From JAILZP01 sp037444185 (lineage in GTDB: Bacteria > Bacillota > Desulfotomaculia > Desulfotomaculales > Desulfocucumaceae), in NCBI GenBank assembly GCA_037444185.1, contig JBBIMW010000023.1:1-35626 (forward strand): a DNA stretch of 35,626 nt, written 5' to 3'. Positions 6,843-14,138 of this stretch are shown here, piece after piece. Position 1 is the first letter of the stretch; every line of letters starts with the position of its first letter. The notes beneath the pieces are model-generated. The model was not told the origin of the DNA. It did no database searches and was given only the letters and a program-made list of their open reading frames with translations. The position numbers and the translations under genes were made by a program.

Positions 6843-7994
6843 ATGGAATTTGGACTGAACGCGGATCTGGAGCTTCTGAAAAAGTCAGTGCGGGAATTCG
6901 CCCAGGCCGAAATCGTCCCCCTGGTTGACGAAATGGAAAAAACTGACCAAACACCCATGGATGCCATTAAAAAAATGGGTTCCCTGGGATTCCTGGGAAT
7001 AACCGCACCCCAGGAATATGGCGGCGCCAATATGGGAAACCTGGCCCGCATGCTTTTGGTGGAAGAATTGGCCAGGGTCTCCGCGGCATTAGCCATGAGT
7101 GTGCAGTGTGCACACCTGGGAATCGGAGTAATAGTTGAAGGAGGCGGAGAACAGGTCAAAAAGAAGTACCTTCCCGCCCTCATCCGGGGTGACATCATTT
7201 GCGCAGTGGGCGTTACCGAATCAGCCGGCGGATCCGACCCTGCCGGAAACACCACCGATGCCGCCGGTGACGGCGGACACTTCGTGCTGAACGGCCGCAA
7301 AGCATTTATTTCCAACTCCCACATAAGCGAAGTGGCTATGGTGGTGGCTAAAACAAAGGACTCCCCGCAAAAGGAATTCACTGCCTTCCTGGTGGACAGA
7401 CAAATGGGCGGCTATAGGCACGGCCGGCTGGAGAAAAAGATAGGCTTTCACGGCTGTGTTACCGGTGAACTGGTGCTGGAAAACTGCCGGGTGCCAGGGG
7501 AATACATGCTGGGGAAGGAAGGCCAGGGACTTCAGTTGGCTCTAAAAGGAATTACAGAGTACGGGCGTACTGGCATCGCCGCCATTTCGCTGGGACTGAT
7601 CCAGGCGTCCCTGGATGCCGCCGTAAAGTTCGCAGGCGGAAGGGTGTTATACGGCAAGCCCATCACCGCCCTGCAGTCCGTGCAGTTCAAGCTGGCGGAG
7701 ATTTATGCCGACCTGGAGGCCTGCCGGATGCTGGCTTATCGGGCCGCCTGGACCATAGACCAGGGCAGGCGGGCGGATGCGGAGGTGGCAGCGGCAAAGT
7801 TTTACTGCTCCGAAGCGGCCCTTAGGTGCACCCGGAAGGCCATGGACATAATGGGAGCTTACGGCTGCATGAAGGAGTTCGCTGTTGAAAGGTACTGCAG
7901 GGACGCCCAGTTGCTGATTCCTGCCGACGGTACCAACGACATAATGCGGATCATCGCCGGGCGGGCGGCGGCCGCAGCGGGCAAAAAATCCTAA
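6843..7994 (+). CDS. Acyl-CoA dehydrogenase
   Basis: This FAD flavoenzyme would introduce an alpha,beta double bond into an acyl-CoA and pass electrons to electron-transfer flavoprotein. The 383-residue chain has the three family domains: helical N-terminus, beta domain with GVTESAGGSDPAGNTT and GRKAFISNS (FAD and substrate binding), and C-terminal helical domain with the E-Y-G-R segment near 230 and IMGAYG near 338. The catalytic base, normally the Glu of the Y-E-G-T motif, aligns with Asp362 (PADGTNDI). Some members acting on cyclic or branched acyl-CoAs deviate here, so the substrate is uncertain. ATG 6843 is taken as the start; GGGAGG lies 12 nt upstream and a TTG at 6831 abuts it. No etf genes are adjacent. 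Confidence 0.93.
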   Translation: MEFGLNADLELLKKSVREFAQAEIVPLVDEMEKTDQTPMDAIKKMGSLGFLGITAPQEYGGANMGNLARMLLVEELARVSAALAMSVQCAHLGIGVIVEGGGEQVKKKYLPALIRGDIICAVGVTESAGGSDPAGNTTDAAGDGGHFVLNGRKAFISNSHISEVAMVVAKTKDSPQKEFTAFLVDRQMGGYRHGRLEKKIGFHGCVTGELVLENCRVPGEYMLGKEGQGLQLALKGITEYGRTGIAAISLGLIQASLDAAVKFAGGRVLYGKPITALQSVQFKLAEIYADLEACRMLAYRAAWTIDQGRRADAEVAAAKFYCSEAALRCTRKAMDIMGAYGCMKEFAVERYCRDAQLLIPADGTNDIMRIIAGRAAAAAGKKS

Positions 7995-8023
7995 TCAGTC
8001 CCGGTCGGGGCGGATACAAATAT

Positions 8024-8051
8024 TTTTCATCTTCCGTCATTATACTATAAT
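8024..8051 (+). promoter_or_regulatory. Candidate asnS promoter
   Basis: TTTTCA (8024-8029), a 16-bp spacer, and a perfect TATAAT (8046-8051) lie 42 nt before the GTG start. There is no T-box leader: the AGGGTGGNACCGCG signature is absent. Confidence 0.45.
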
Positions 8052-8093
8052 AGACTGCCTTTGAATGGGTATTACGGTGAAGGAGAGTGTTCC

Positions 8094-9386
8094 GTGCTGC
8101 GCTGGGCATTGATAAAGAATTTGAAAAACCACGTGGGAGAAGAAGTGGAAATAAGGGGATGGCTATACAATCAAAGGTCCTCCGGCAAAATCAAATTCCT
8201 CATCGTCAGGGACGGTACCGGACAGATACAGTGCGTGCTGGCGAAGGGGGAGAACCCGGATCTGTTCATTGCCGCCAACGACTTGACCCAGGAGTCCTCA
8301 TTGAAGATTACCGGGGTGGTCAGGGAGGAGCCCAGGTCTTCCAATGGCGTGGAGATGACCGTCACCGGTATTGAGCTAATCGCCAAGGCCCAGCCATACC
8401 CCATCACTCTCAAGGAGCACGGCGTGGATTTTCTGTCCGACAACAGGCACCTCTGGATAAGAAGCCCCCGGCAGGCGGCCATACTGAGGGTGCGGTCCAC
8501 GGTGGAGCAGGCCTGCCGTGACTTCCTGCACTCCAGGGATTTTGTTCTGGCCGACGCGCCCATCATCACCCCCAACGCCTGCGAGGGAACCTCCACCCTG
8601 TTTGAAATAAATTATCACGATTCCAGGGCCTACCTTTCCCAGAGCGGCCAATTGTACAACGAGGCCACAGCCATGGCTCTCGGCAGGGTGTACTGTTTCG
8701 GCCCCACCTTCAGAGCGGAAAAGTCCAAAACCCGCAGGCACCTGATGGAGTTCTGGATGCTGGAGGCCGAAGCCGCTTTCTTCAACCACGAGGACAACAT
8801 GAAAATTCAGGAGGAATTGATTTGCCACCTGGTGAAAACTGTGCTGGACGAACACCGTGAAGACCTCAGCCTGCTGAAAAGGGACACCGGCAGGCTGAGG
8901 GCCGTGTCGGCGCCGTTCCCGCGGCTGAGCTACACGGAGGCGGTTAAAATGCTGAACGACCGTGGCCACCCGTTTGAGTGGGGGGACGATTTCGGCGCCC
9001 CTGACGAGACTCTAATATCTGAAAGCTATTCGTCACCGGTTTTTATCCACTGCTTTCCGGCCAAAATCAAGGCTTTTTACATGGAGCCAGACCCACAAAA
9101 CCAAGATGTGGTACTGGGTGCGGATCTACTGGCCCCCGAGGGATACGGTGAAATAATCGGGGGGTCGCAACGCATCAGTGACATTAACCTCCTGGAAAAA
9201 AAGATTGAAGAACACAACCTCCCCAAAGAGTTTTTCCAGTGGTACCTGGATCTGCGGAAATTCGGCAGTGTCCCTCACTCGGGGTTCGGGCTGGGCATTG
9301 AAAGAACGGTGGCCTGGATATGCGGAATCGAACATGTGAGGGAGGCCATACCATTTCCCAGAACGCTGTACAGGATGTACCCGTAA
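8094..9386 (+). CDS. asnS: Asparaginyl-tRNA synthetase
   Basis: This class II synthetase charges tRNA-Asn with asparagine. The 430-residue protein has an N-terminal OB-fold anticodon-binding domain (VEIRGWLYNQRSSGKIKFLIVRDG, about residues 18-100) and a C-terminal catalytic core with motif 2 (FGPTFRAEKSKTRRHLMEFWMLEAE) and motif 3 (GFGLGIERTVAWICGIEHVREAIPFPR). The ending IPFPRTLYRMYP is typical of AsnRS rather than AspRS. The frame is open to a TTG at 8061, but the GTG at 8094 has AAGGAGA 7 nt upstream and gives the usual N-terminus. It appears transcribed from its own promoter. Confidence 0.95.
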   Translation: MLRWALIKNLKNHVGEEVEIRGWLYNQRSSGKIKFLIVRDGTGQIQCVLAKGENPDLFIAANDLTQESSLKITGVVREEPRSSNGVEMTVTGIELIAKAQPYPITLKEHGVDFLSDNRHLWIRSPRQAAILRVRSTVEQACRDFLHSRDFVLADAPIITPNACEGTSTLFEINYHDSRAYLSQSGQLYNEATAMALGRVYCFGPTFRAEKSKTRRHLMEFWMLEAEAAFFNHEDNMKIQEELICHLVKTVLDEHREDLSLLKRDTGRLRAVSAPFPRLSYTEAVKMLNDRGHPFEWGDDFGAPDETLISESYSSPVFIHCFPAKIKAFYMEPDPQNQDVVLGADLLAPEGYGEIIGGSQRISDINLLEKKIEEHNLPKEFFQWYLDLRKFGSVPHSGFGLGIERTVAWICGIEHVREAIPFPRTLYRMYP

Positions 9387-9437
9387 AGGATTTCTTGCCC
9401 TGGGCCTGTGCGGATTCTCATTCCCCTATAAATATAC

Positions 9438-9465
9438 TTGTAATAACCGTGTCATTAGCGATAAT
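9438..9465 (+). promoter_or_regulatory. Weak candidate promoter upstream of DUF151 gene
   Basis: TTGTAA (9438-9443), 16-bp spacer, GATAAT (9460-9465) within the 230-bp AT-rich gap between asnS and the DUF151 gene. Nothing else was recognised in that gap. Confidence 0.3.
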
Positions 9466-9616
9466 ATTAACTTACAACTCCCTCAACCCGCATAAAATAT
9501 TTAAATGACTATAAAATTTAATCAACACCAGTGTCTTCAGCCAAACTACAAGAATTATCTTGATGAAAATTGCCGAATTCCTTGCTAACTTTATTTATTA
9601 TAGGATGGTGGGAGAA

Positions 9617-10096
9617 ATGATAAGGCTTTATATAAAGGGAATAGCCTACGACTTATACAGCAACCCCATAGTGCTGCTGACCAATGAGAAGGAAGACAAG
9701 GTTCTTCCCATCTGGATAGGCGTGCTGGAGGCCCAATCCATCGCCACAACCATGGAAGGGACCACCCTTCAAAGACCTATGACCCATGATCTGCTTCACA
9801 GCATTCTGATCAAAATGGATGCCTCAATCACCAGTGTGACGATAACCGATCTAAAGGAAAACACTTTCTTTGCGGAGCTGCGGCTGAACACGCCCCAGGG
9901 TGAGGCCATTATCGATTCCAGGCCCTCTGACGCCATAGCCCTGGCCCTGAGATTCTCCGCCCCGGTTTATTTAAATGAAAAACTGTGCTCCAACATGTTT
10001 CAAATAAAAGATTTGTTCGATGACGAAATGAAGGAGGAACTGGATAAATTTTTCGACTCCGACGCCTTCAAAGAACACAAAAAATCCCTGCATTGA
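9617..10096 (+). CDS. DUF151 bifunctional nuclease family protein
   Basis: The product matches the DUF151 family, named after a plant member with DNase and RNase activity; the bacterial role is not settled. Diagnostic stretches are IKGIAYDLYSNPIVLL, LPIWIGVLEAQSIATTMEG, RPMTHDLLHSIL, the beta-rich middle, and the signature SRPSDAIALALRFSAPVYLNE. The tail after about residue 130 is acidic and helical. The frame opens at 9560, but family members begin M-x-x-x-x-V/I-KGIA, which fits ATG 9617 (159 aa); GGGAG lies only 2-3 nt before that ATG, so the upstream ATG 9605 is possible. Confidence 0.9.
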   Translation: MIRLYIKGIAYDLYSNPIVLLTNEKEDKVLPIWIGVLEAQSIATTMEGTTLQRPMTHDLLHSILIKMDASITSVTITDLKENTFFAELRLNTPQGEAIIDSRPSDAIALALRFSAPVYLNEKLCSNMFQIKDLFDDEMKEELDKFFDSDAFKEHKKSLH

Positions 10097-10097
10097 A

Positions 10098-10135
10098 CAA
10101 ATTCGCCCTGCGGGCGGCAGAACTCAGAATTTAGC
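10098..10135 (+). repeat. Dispersed repeat R1, degenerate copy f
   Basis: The spacer between the DUF151 gene and the Gate-domain gene holds the hairpin CGCCC-TGC-GGGCG followed by GGCAGAACTCAGAATTTA, the same order (hairpin, CAGAA units, AATTTA) as the full repeat copies. It overlaps the last bases of the convergent gene. Confidence 0.45.
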
Positions 10136-10604
10136 ACCTTTTCCGATCATTCATGGCCACATATTTTGTGCAGCTTACCAGATAGGTGACCGCCAACGCT
10201 AAAACCAGCCTGCCCGCCACAATAACCAGGGGGTCGGCCCCCAGGGCTATGAACAGCGCCGTATCTTCGATTACAGCATGGCAGACCGAAAGGAACACAT
10301 TGATCAGGAACATGTCCTTCCAGGAAATTCTACCGCTCCTGGCGGCCTCTATGATCACTCCCGCCCCGTAGCTGATGCCGAAAAAGAACCCGGTCAGCAG
10401 AGGGAAAGAGGCCTCGGGGGACATGCCAAATATTTTCAGCCCTGGCGCCATCTTTTTGGAAAAGCGGTCCAACAGCTTCAAGTCCCTGGCGATTTCAAGC
10501 AAAATCATTATGGGTATTATTATGGAGGCCATTATCAACAGGTTGAAGGCAATGCCACGCCCGACCTCCAGTATAAATGGTCCCCAATCCAACGGTCCCC
10601 ACAC
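10131..10604 (-). CDS. Gate-domain (nucleoside-recognition) membrane protein, second of a pair
   Basis: The 157-residue integral membrane protein has the Gate/nucleoside recognition pattern: a helix rich in I and M (FNLLIMASIIIPIMILLEIARD), a re-entrant FGMSPEASFPLLTGFFFGISYGAGVI segment, and a C-terminal pair of helices containing NVFLSVCHAVIEDTALF. Paired small Gate proteins are found in endospore formers, where SpmA and SpmB act in spore core dehydration; this pair is shorter than those, so the link is only suggestive. The GTG start has AGAGGA 6 nt upstream. It lies 12 nt downstream of its partner and is surely co-transcribed with it. Confidence 0.8.
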   Translation of the reverse strand: MWGPLDWGPFILEVGRGIAFNLLIMASIIIPIMILLEIARDLKLLDRFSKKMAPGLKIFGMSPEASFPLLTGFFFGISYGAGVIIEAARSGRISWKDMFLINVFLSVCHAVIEDTALFIALGADPLVIVAGRLVLALAVTYLVSCTKYVAMNDRKRC

Positions 10605-10616
10605 TCCAATTCCTCT

Positions 10617-11036
10617 TTACAGCGCAATATTCAAAAATATTCCCGCCATCACCGACAGTGCCAGCCGGATCAGGGCCATAAGCGCCCCGCTTACCCCCGC
10701 CCTTTGCGCCACCGCCGTCTCCATGGGCAGGCTGTGGCAGATCAAAAGCATCAGCGCAATGATGGTGGTCTCTTTAGGCGAGAGGTTTAGTGAGGCAATG
10801 GCCCCAAGGGCCGCATACAAATTGGCCAGCATCCCGAGGACAACGGCGATGGAGGCCTCCCCCGGAAGGCCCACCAGTCTCATGGCCGGTTCAAAGATCC
10901 CGGCAACATACTTCAGGGCCGGAGTATGTTTTAAAAAGGTGACCAGCACATACACCGGCACCACTACTTTCGCCAATTCCCAGGTTACCGAAACCCCCTT
11001 AAGAAACCCGCGCCTGATGGTTTGCCCCGTCAACAT
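10617..11036 (-). CDS. Gate-domain (nucleoside-recognition) membrane protein, first of a pair
   Basis: This membrane protein carries the conserved stretches GFLKGVSVTWELAKVVVPVYVLVTFL, LVGLPGEASIAVVLGMLANLYAALGAI and TTIIALMLLICHSLPMETAVAQ, typical of Gate-domain proteins encoded in pairs. The frame stays open to 11276, but the extra N-terminus (residues 1-80 of the long form) has repeat-derived and low-complexity sequence and no family similarity. ATG 11036 (139 aa) gives a normal N-terminus but its ribosome binding site is weak; a TTG at 11072 preceded by a run of eight G is the alternative. Together with the next gene it may form one split transporter or channel. Confidence 0.78.
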   Translation of the reverse strand: MLTGQTIRRGFLKGVSVTWELAKVVVPVYVLVTFLKHTPALKYVAGIFEPAMRLVGLPGEASIAVVLGMLANLYAALGAIASLNLSPKETTIIALMLLICHSLPMETAVAQRAGVSGALMALIRLALSVMAGIFLNIAL

Positions 11037-11152
11037 CCACTGTACCCCGCCCGAAAACCCTTTCTGTATCAATTTATTTTTCGACCCCCCCCTTCGATCA
11101 CCTTCCTGAAAAATAAATATCCGGTCCCGGCGGGGCGGCGCCGTCGTCCTTG

Positions 11153-11216
11153 CCATTCTGTTTCCCGTCTCCTGTCTCCCGACAGAATGAGTAGTGCAGA
11201 ATGGGCTATTTATAGT
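11153..11216 (-). repeat. Dispersed repeat family R2, copy e
   Basis: On the minus strand this reads AAATAGCCCATTCTGCA, CTACTCATTCTGTCGG, a purine-rich GGAGACAGGAGACGGG tract, then CAGAATGG. It aligns with 13127-13195 inside hyuA, which has the same flanks but an ATCCAGA tract in the middle. Confidence 0.5.
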
Positions 11217-11290
11217 GCAGTCCGGCAGGATAATGCTATTTTCCCGGATAATATTAGTTTTAATGTTGCTGTGCAAGGGGAGAAGCGTGA

Positions 11291-12049
11291 ATGAAAGAAG
11301 TCTGCTTCAACAATAAAAAAGGGGAAACCCTGGCCGGACTGCTTTTCTCTAGACCGGGGGAAAACATGCCGGCGGTGGTTGTTTGCCACGGCTTTACGGG
11401 CAGCAAGGAAGGACATGGCGAAGCGCTGGAAATGGCGGAATTCCTCATGCAAAGGGGTTATGCTTCGCTATTGTTTGATTTCGCAGGGTGTGGCGAAAGC
11501 CGGGGATCTTTCCTGGACCTCACCCTGGGAAGACAAATCGGTGACCTCGCCTGCGCCGTGGACTTCTGTCTGGAGAAAGGCCTGGGGCCCATCGTCACCC
11601 TGGGCAGGAGCTTCGGCGGCACAACTGCTGTCTGCCATGCGGCCATTGACAGCCGGATCAGCGGAGTCTGCACCTGGGCGGCGCCGTCGTCCCTGATGGA
11701 TCTTTTCCTCGGCTTCACCGATGGGGATCTGCCCGGAGGCGAGGACGAGCCCGTGGCCCTGGCCGGAACCGAAGGGGTTATATACCTTAAAAAACAATTC
11801 TTCACCGACCTCTCCAGGTACGATGTGCCCCGCTGCGCCTCCCTCATCGCCCCAAGACCACTGCTGGTGGTGCACGGAAGCAACGACAACGTGGTGCCGC
11901 CGGAGGAGGCCTCGATTATTTACAGCGCGGCCCTGAACCCTAAGGAACTGATCATGGTGAAGGGAGCAGACCACCAGTTCTCTTCTCATTACTCCGAAAT
12001 CTGGGAAATATTTCTAGATTGGCTAAAGAAAACAGTGACCGGGAATTGA
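11291..12049 (+). CDS. Alpha/beta hydrolase
   Basis: This 252-residue serine hydrolase has the classic triad order: nucleophile elbow G-R-S-F-G-G (Ser107), acid in HGSNDNVVP (Asp199), and GADHQF (His228). The oxyanion-hole stretch is VCHGFTGSKEG near residue 32, and FDFAGCGESRG follows, as in peptidase S9-like and acyl esterase members. There is no signal peptide, so it is cytoplasmic. The substrate cannot be read from the sequence. The ATG has AAGGGGAG 8 nt upstream. The hyuA gene starts 19 nt after its stop, suggesting a three-gene operon (hydrolase, hyuA, hyuB); an esterase or amidase acting on the same compound would fit. Confidence 0.9.
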   Translation: MKEVCFNNKKGETLAGLLFSRPGENMPAVVVCHGFTGSKEGHGEALEMAEFLMQRGYASLLFDFAGCGESRGSFLDLTLGRQIGDLACAVDFCLEKGLGPIVTLGRSFGGTTAVCHAAIDSRISGVCTWAAPSSLMDLFLGFTDGDLPGGEDEPVALAGTEGVIYLKKQFFTDLSRYDVPRCASLIAPRPLLVVHGSNDNVVPPEEASIIYSAALNPKELIMVKGADHQFSSHYSEIWEIFLDWLKKTVTGN

Positions 12050-12068
12050 GAACTGCTGGAGGTGCTGC

Positions 12069-14138
12069 ATGGCTAAAGAAATCCGCCCGTCAGAGTGGAG
12101 GGCTTCACTGGACATAGGCAATGCCTTCACTTCCGCCTGCGCTTACATACAGGACACGGACACAACCCTTTGCCTGAGGATCCCCACCGTAACCGGGGAT
12201 CCGGCCGCCTCCGCCGCCGGTGCCCTGGCGGCGCTGAGTGAAAAACACGGCCTGGAGCCGGGCTGCCTGGGGCCGGTGGTGATAGGTTCCACAACCTTCT
12301 CCGCCGCCGTATCCCATGGCGGGGGCCCCGGTGTGGCCCTGCTGATCACCCGGGGATTCAGAGATATACTGTTCGCAGGCAGACCGCCCGGCATAACGGC
12401 GCAGTTCCGCCGGAACGGAAAAGACCGCTTCCCCGTCAGCCGCAGGCAAACATACGAAGTCAATGAGAGAGTGTTGCCAGACGGAAGGGCGTTGGAACAA
12501 CCGGATGAGGACGAAATAATCAATCTGGCGTCGGAACTGTCAAGAACCGGCGTCCGGTCGGTTGCCGTCTGTTTTCTCCACTCCTGCGAAAACCCCATGC
12601 ACGAGAGGAGGGTCGGAGAAATATTGTTCCGGCGCCTGCCGGGTGTCCCGGTAACCCTGTCCTCGGACGCTTTTCCCATGCCCGGCGAGTACAGGAGGGC
12701 GCTGGCCACCGTTATTTACGCCATGACAAAGCCCCTTATGCAACGCTTTCTGGATAAAATTTGCAGCTTCCGGAACGTCTCAGAAAAGTCGCCGCCCCGT
12801 ATTTATTTTCTTCTGCCCGACGGCGGCGTCACAGTCCCGGACAGGGTGTCCCCCGAAAACGGAGGCCTATTGTTTTCAGGACCGGCCGGAGGTTTTCTGT
12901 CCTCACTGAACATGACTGAAATTACCGGGCGCACCGGCCTTATCGCCCTGGACATGGGGGCGGTGGAGACCAGAATATGTGTGGTTCGCCGTCACCATCA
13001 CACCCGGCCCGCAAGCCGGATTACAAGGGGTGACGGACCAGGGGGCACTGATGAATTTGAGGTATACACCGTCCCCCTCGGGGGTGAAAGCAGCATCGCC
13101 CCGGGCAGCGCGGTGGTCTGCCCTACAAATAGCTCATTCTGCATTCCTTATTCTGCCGGAATCCAGAATCCAGAATCCAGAATTCAGAATGGGCGGGGCG
13201 GAATAACACCAACGCTGGCCGGCGCCAACCTTCGCCTGGGCAGAACCGGCCCCGGCCTACTGCCATCAGTACCGACCCCGACTGATGCCGGAACCGCCAA
13301 AGCGGAGAAAGCTTCCCTGGAAATTGTGGCTTCGGCCAACAAACTCTTATCCCGGGCCTTAAGAAAGGCAACGGTTGACAGGGGTTTGGATCCCAGAGAA
13401 TGCACCCTGATGGTTTATGGGGGCGCAGGACCCCAACACGCCGCCGAACTAGCGCTGAAACTCGGTATTCCGCTGGTTCTGGTGCCCCGCAACCCCGGCC
13501 TCCAGTCCGCCCTGGGCATGCTTTTATCCCCAATACGAATCGCACTGGCCCAGCAAATTGATTTTCCGTTGATTTCCGCCAACCCTGAACACATAGATGC
13601 CACTTTCCAGCGCCTGCATGACGAAGCCGGGAGGGGGTTGGCCGGCGGCCTTGAGCCGCCGGAAGACATAATAGTATTCCGCAGCGCCGATATAAGGTAC
13701 CGTGGTTATCCCTACCACTTAAACATGCAATTTCCTTCCGGGAAGCTCAAGCAAGCCGACCTTCTGCTTATTAACAGGGCCTTTGGAATAAATCACTATT
13801 TGGAATACGGATTAGTCCCGGATGATGCCGAGGCCGAGATTGTTACTCTCAGACTGACCGCGCAGGTCAGCCCGCGGTCCCTCCCAGGCCGGCCGTCGCC
13901 ATTGGCGCCGGGCCGTTCTGGCACAGAGCACAGCAAGCCCCGGAGATATCGGAAGGTTTTTTTTCATGATTGTTTTGTCAGCACCCCGGTATACTGCTGT
14001 TGCGATCTGCATCCCCGGTCAACCATAAAGGGACCGGCGGTGGTGGACCACGATTATTCCACCACCGTCATCTGGCCCGGCATGTCGGCGGTGGTGGACT
14101 CACTGGGGAATATTATTATTGATACGGGGGTGAAATGA
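12069..14138 (+). CDS. Divergent hydantoinase A / acetone carboxylase beta-like subunit
   Basis: HyuA-type subunits are ASKHA ATPases that pair with HyuB to hydrolyse or carboxylate hydantoins, 5-oxoproline or ketones. The 689-residue length, VALLITRGFRDIL, RSVAVCFLHS, SGPAGG and VYGGAGPQHAAELA segments identify the family. Signature residues are altered: the phosphate-1 loop, usually D-x-G-G-T-F-T-D, reads DIGNAFTS (Asp15), and the second loop, usually D-M-G-G-T-S-T-D, reads DMGAVETR (Asp295). The conserved ADPGPACYGRGG loop is replaced at about residues 352-377 by sequence encoded by a dispersed repeat, still in frame. GGAGG lies 6 nt before the ATG. The stop overlaps the hyuB start (ATGA). 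It is either a diverged paralogue with a new job or an enzyme losing function. Confidence 0.85.
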   Translation: MAKEIRPSEWRASLDIGNAFTSACAYIQDTDTTLCLRIPTVTGDPAASAAGALAALSEKHGLEPGCLGPVVIGSTTFSAAVSHGGGPGVALLITRGFRDILFAGRPPGITAQFRRNGKDRFPVSRRQTYEVNERVLPDGRALEQPDEDEIINLASELSRTGVRSVAVCFLHSCENPMHERRVGEILFRRLPGVPVTLSSDAFPMPGEYRRALATVIYAMTKPLMQRFLDKICSFRNVSEKSPPRIYFLLPDGGVTVPDRVSPENGGLLFSGPAGGFLSSLNMTEITGRTGLIALDMGAVETRICVVRRHHHTRPASRITRGDGPGGTDEFEVYTVPLGGESSIAPGSAVVCPTNSSFCIPYSAGIQNPESRIQNGRGGITPTLAGANLRLGRTGPGLLPSVPTPTDAGTAKAEKASLEIVASANKLLSRALRKATVDRGLDPRECTLMVYGGAGPQHAAELALKLGIPLVLVPRNPGLQSALGMLLSPIRIALAQQIDFPLISANPEHIDATFQRLHDEAGRGLAGGLEPPEDIIVFRSADIRYRGYPYHLNMQFPSGKLKQADLLLINRAFGINHYLEYGLVPDDAEAEIVTLRLTAQVSPRSLPGRPSPLAPGRSGTEHSKPRRYRKVFFHDCFVSTPVYCCCDLHPRSTIKGPAVVDHDYSTTVIWPGMSAVVDSLGNIIIDTGVK
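13127..13195 (+). repeat. Dispersed repeat family R2, copy d, in frame inside hyuA
   Basis: AAATAGCTCATTCTGCATTCC, then TTATTCTGCCGG, three GAATCCA units, AATTCAGAATGG. It encodes CIPYSAGIQNPESRIQNG without stop or frameshift. The flanks match copy e (11153-11216) and the middle matches the ATCCAGA tract of R1. Confidence 0.7.

Noticed and set aside
6821..7381. 186-codon minus-strand frame opposite the acyl-CoA dehydrogenase
   Set aside because: Antisense shadow of a well-matched gene; no ribosome binding site and no protein-like features.
7995..8093. T-box riboswitch before asnS
   Set aside because: The gap is under 100 nt and lacks the T-box and terminator/antiterminator stems.
10617..11276. 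219-aa version of the first Gate-domain protein
   Set aside because: The N-terminal 80 residues run through repeat R2 and a C8 tract and lack family similarity; a start near 11036-11072 is more likely.
13150..13190. Short regularly repeated GAATCCA units as a CRISPR-like array
   Set aside because: Units are 9-10 bp with no spacers and no cas genes; they belong to dispersed repeats.
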